Assembly (NCBI RefSeq): GCF_003628505.1
Contig: NZ_RBZP01000010.1
Coordinates: 1 to 64,000 of the forward strand
From: Oceanobacillus halophilus
GTDB taxonomy: Bacteria; Bacillota; Bacilli; Bacillales; Amphibacillaceae
Reading direction: 5' to 3'
Length of the DNA stretch: 64,000 nt
Shown here: one piece after another, positions 61,408 to 64,000 of the stretch
Layout of the letters: every line of letters starts with the position of its first letter
Numbering within the stretch: the first letter of the stretch is position 1
The notes under the pieces: generated by a model
What the model was told of the DNA's origin: nothing
What the model saw: only the letters and a program-made list of their open reading frames with translations
The model's database searches: none
Translations under genes and position numbers: made by a program

Positions 61408-61431
61408 TACCATAATTATGGTAACCCCAAT
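61408..61431 (-). terminator. hairpin after the GH13 gene, probable terminator
   Basis: TACCATAATTATGGTA is a perfect palindrome flanked by GGG and CCC. Its core is the same as in the xylA copy 1 terminator. Confidence 0.55.
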
Positions 61432-61468
61432 TATAACCATACCCAGACATACCCATCGTAAAACTCTT

Positions 61469-63157
61469 CTATATATCTAACTTATAAACCCTAACTTCAT
61501 ATGGTTTAAGTACAAATGACTCAATCGATTCACCTTCATCCACATCATAGTTTGCTATAAACAATTGATACGACTTATAAGGAAAACCTTCTGGTAGTTT
61601 AAAGATTGGTTTTTCAGATGTGAAGTTCGCTACAACTAATAGCTTTTCATTTCCTAAAGTTCTTGTATAAGCATAAATCTTTTCATCATCTTTTAAGATT
61701 AAATCATATGTCCCATAAACTATAATTGGATTGTCTTTACGTAGTCGAATTAATTTTCGATAGTAATTAAATATAGAATTTGGGTCGTTTACTGCTTGTT
61801 TTGCATTAATTTCTTTATAATTCGGATTTACCATGATCCATGGCGTTCCTTCTGTAAAACCTGCATTTTCGGAGTCATCCCACTGCATGGGAGTACGTGC
61901 ATTATCACGGCTTTTTGCATAGATGGACGGCATGATTTCTTCCGGATCTTTTCCTAAGTTCTTTGTAGCATCCTCATACATACCCAGTGTTTCGCGACAA
62001 TGGTAGTCCTCAATGGAAGGGAATTTCACGTTTGTCATTCCTAGCTCTTCCCCCTGGTAAACATACGGTGTTCCCTGCATCATATGCAGCCAAGTTCCCA
62101 GCATCTTCGCTGATTCGATGCGATACTCTTTATCATTTCCAAATCTGGATACAGGTCGTGCCTGGTCATGATTGCTTAAATAGAGGCTATTCCATCCTTT
62201 GCCCTCTAGTTCCTTTTGCCAAGTTGTCATTACCTCTTTTAATTCTATTAAATCAAAAGGCTTCAAATCCCACTTATTTCCATTTCTAGCATCGATACGC
62301 ATATGTTGAAAATGGAATACCATGTTTAATGTTCCATCCTCACTATTCACATATTTTACCGCTTCTTCTGGAATAATTTCTTGCATTTCTCCGACCGTCA
62401 TGATGTCGTAATTCGACAGGACTTTTTCTTTCATTTCTTGTAAATATTCATGTATTTTGGGACCGTTAACGAAATGCTTACTAGCCCATTGATAGTTCCC
62501 TTCCCGATTTTTACGAGTGATATCTGGGAAATCCTTATTTTTGGAAATGACATTAATCATATCCATTCGGAATCCATCAATGTCCTTTTCCAGCCACCAA
62601 GTCATCATGTCATACACTTCCTGGCGAACTTTTGGATTTTCCCAATTTAAATCTGGTTGTTTTTTGCTGAATAAGTGCAAATAATATTCATCTGTTGTTT
62701 TATCATACTCCCAGGTCGATCCACTAAAGTATGATTGCCAATTGCTTGGTTCTTTTCCGTCTTTCCCTGGCCTCCAAATATAATAATCGCGATAAGGATT
62801 ATCCTTGGACTTTCTTGATTCAACAAACCAATTATGCTCGTCCGATGTATGATTTACAACTAGATCCATGACAATTTTCATACCGCGCTTATGGATTTCA
62901 GCCACCATTCGCTCATAGTCTTCCATTGTTCCAAATTCATCCATGATTTTCTGATAATCACTGATATCATAGCCATTGTCATCATTTGGTGATTCATACA
63001 TTGGAGACATCCAAATGACATCTATCCCAAGTTCTTTTAAATAATCTAGTTTTTCGATAATTCCATTGATATCGCCTATTCCATCTCCATTGCTATCTTT
63101 AAAACTTCTTGGGTAAATTTGATAGACGACACTTTCCTTCCACCACTTCTTTTCCAT
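61469..63157 (-). CDS. malL: alpha-glucosidase / oligo-1,6-glucosidase, GH13 subfamily 31
   Basis: Hydrolyses short alpha-glucosides in the cytoplasm. 562 residues. DLVVNHTSDEH, nucleophile Asp199 in GFRMDM, acid/base Glu257 in TVGEMQ and Asp331 in SNHDQ are intact. The residue after the nucleophile is Met200, where oligo-1,6-glucosidases usually have Val and maltases Thr, so linkage preference is open. The stop-to-start gap from the upstream permease gene is 20 bases, so it belongs to a sugar ABC operon that continues beyond the window. Confidence 0.9.
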   Translation of the reverse strand: MEKKWWKESVVYQIYPRSFKDSNGDGIGDINGIIEKLDYLKELGIDVIWMSPMYESPNDDNGYDISDYQKIMDEFGTMEDYERMVAEIHKRGMKIVMDLVVNHTSDEHNWFVESRKSKDNPYRDYYIWRPGKDGKEPSNWQSYFSGSTWEYDKTTDEYYLHLFSKKQPDLNWENPKVRQEVYDMMTWWLEKDIDGFRMDMINVISKNKDFPDITRKNREGNYQWASKHFVNGPKIHEYLQEMKEKVLSNYDIMTVGEMQEIIPEEAVKYVNSEDGTLNMVFHFQHMRIDARNGNKWDLKPFDLIELKEVMTTWQKELEGKGWNSLYLSNHDQARPVSRFGNDKEYRIESAKMLGTWLHMMQGTPYVYQGEELGMTNVKFPSIEDYHCRETLGMYEDATKNLGKDPEEIMPSIYAKSRDNARTPMQWDDSENAGFTEGTPWIMVNPNYKEINAKQAVNDPNSIFNYYRKLIRLRKDNPIIVYGTYDLILKDDEKIYAYTRTLGNEKLLVVANFTSEKPIFKLPEGFPYKSYQLFIANYDVDEGESIESFVLKPYEVRVYKLDI

Positions 63158-63177
63158 TATATTGTCCTCCTAAAATA

Positions 63178-63996
63178 CTACTCTTTAACCGATCCCGATG
63201 TTAAACCTGATACAATTCTTCGTTGGAAAATTAGTACTAAAACAACAATCGGTATCGTTACAATAACCGTTGCGGCAGTAATGTCACCCCATGGAACAGC
63301 ATATTGACTTTGATACATGGAAATTCCGACTGGGATTGTTCGCATGCTATCCTCTGTGTTAATCGTCAAAGCAAATAAATATTCATTCCATGCACCAATA
63401 AACGTTAATATAGCCGTTGTAAATATACCTGGTGTTGCAAGTGGAAAAATAATCTTCCGAAACGTTTGAAACGGTGTTGCACCATCGAGTTTCGCTGATT
63501 CTTCCAGTTCTTTCGGAATCTTTTGGAAAAAGGTTGACAAAATCCAGATTGATAACGGCAAACTTATTGTAATATATGGAATTACTAATCCAAGATAGGA
63601 ATTTCGTAATCCAAAATCTGACACAAAGTTAAAGATTGGAGATATGATTGCAATTTGCGGGAACATAGAAGAGGCTAAAATAAGCCCTAGAATGGTTCCT
63701 TTAAAACGTATTGGCAATCTTGTTACTGCATAAGACGTAAAGGATGCGAATGTCAATGCAATTAGGGTTGTTACAGATGCTACAATAAAGCTGTTTAACA
63801 TGTATTTAAATAATGGTCTAGATGTGATCGCAGACTCATAGGATTCTAATGTTGGATTTGAAGTGAACCAATTAAAGGATGAGAAAATTTCTCCTACTGG
63901 TTTAATTGATGTTAGAAAAACCCAAATAAATGGAAACATGACGATGAATATAAACAATGCAAGGAAAAAGTAAAATCCGAATCCCGTTTTTTTCAT
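63178..63996 (-). CDS. CUT1 ABC sugar permease, MalG type
   Basis: Membrane permease of 272 residues with six helices. The EAA loop is EESAKLDGATPFQTFRK followed by IIFPLATPG, and the C-terminus is SGLTSGSVKE. The coding region is complete, but its ribosome binding site lies outside. A MalF-type partner and a binding protein are expected just beyond the window. With the GH13 gene downstream it probably imports alpha-gluco-oligosaccharides. Confidence 0.92.
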   Translation of the reverse strand: MKKTGFGFYFFLALFIFIVMFPFIWVFLTSIKPVGEIFSSFNWFTSNPTLESYESAITSRPLFKYMLNSFIVASVTTLIALTFASFTSYAVTRLPIRFKGTILGLILASSMFPQIAIISPIFNFVSDFGLRNSYLGLVIPYITISLPLSIWILSTFFQKIPKELEESAKLDGATPFQTFRKIIFPLATPGIFTTAILTFIGAWNEYLFALTINTEDSMRTIPVGISMYQSQYAVPWGDITAATVIVTIPIVVLVLIFQRRIVSGLTSGSVKE

Positions 63997-64000
63997 ATTT

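Overview
The window comes from a low-GC Gram-positive bacterium of the Bacillaceae, probably a xylan-degrading, perhaps salt-tolerant Gracilibacillus/Oceanobacillus-type organism. This rests on the 16S rRNA 5' end, strong AGGAGG ribosome binding sites with many TTG/GTG starts, class III fructose-1,6-bisphosphatase, and CcpA (cre), XylR (ROK), YesMN and RhaR style regulation. The species is inferred from family resemblance, not from a search.

Layout. 1-95 is the 5' end of a 16S gene (minus strand) with leader and tandem promoters to about 371. 600-6000 holds housekeeping or unrelated genes: a frameshifted glycine-rich small protein, a LysM/NlpC-P60 cell-wall hydrolase, an EamA transporter, a small unknown protein and a GGDEF-EAL protein. 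6018-61288 is almost entirely plant-polysaccharide catabolism. (a) 6.0-13.5 kb: galM, a sugar porter, a GPH symporter, xylA copy 1 and a secreted GH10 xylanase. (b) 13.9-29.4 kb: a glucuronate block with a CE4 deacetylase, three Gfo/Idh/MocA oxidoreductases, kdgA, kdgK, uxuB, uxuA, a four-gene ABC transporter, GH67 alpha-glucuronidase and a GntR repressor. (c) 29.6-36.5 kb: secreted GH30 with CBM6, a VOC protein, an aldo-keto reductase, xylB and xylA copy 2. (d) 36.8-48.7 kb: a YesL-like protein, a duplicated solute-binding protein around two CUT1 permeases, a YesMN-like two-component system, XylR and a GH43 beta-xylosidase. (e) 49.1-57.1 kb: a rhamnose regulon (rhaR-type regulator, rhaD, rhaA, rhaB, MFS transporter, rhaM, fucO). 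(f) 57.4-64 kb: fbp, GH51 arabinofuranosidase, a GH13 alpha-glucosidase and an ABC permease that begins an operon continuing past the window.

How it works together. GH10 and GH30 cut glucuronoxylan outside the cell. Xylo-oligosaccharides and aldouronic acids enter through the ABC and symport systems. GH67, GH43 and GH51 trim them in the cytoplasm. XylA/XylB feed xylose to the pentose phosphate pathway, and UxuB-UxuA-KdgK-KdgA take the uronate branch to pyruvate and glyceraldehyde-3-phosphate. Rhamnose from pectin or gums has its own block.

Regulation can be read from the DNA. There are five related 27-bp sites for XylR, four sites for the GntR regulator (core ATACTAGTAT), repeated AACATAAAY half-sites in the rhamnose block, and about ten cre-like sites. 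The most unusual signals are two 21-bp-period repeat arrays bracketing the duplicated binding-protein gene, a displaced Shine-Dalgarno with an intervening hairpin at the sugar porter, an inverted-repeat element near 59.6 kb with a related copy at 6.0 kb, and the three oxidoreductases in the uronate operon.
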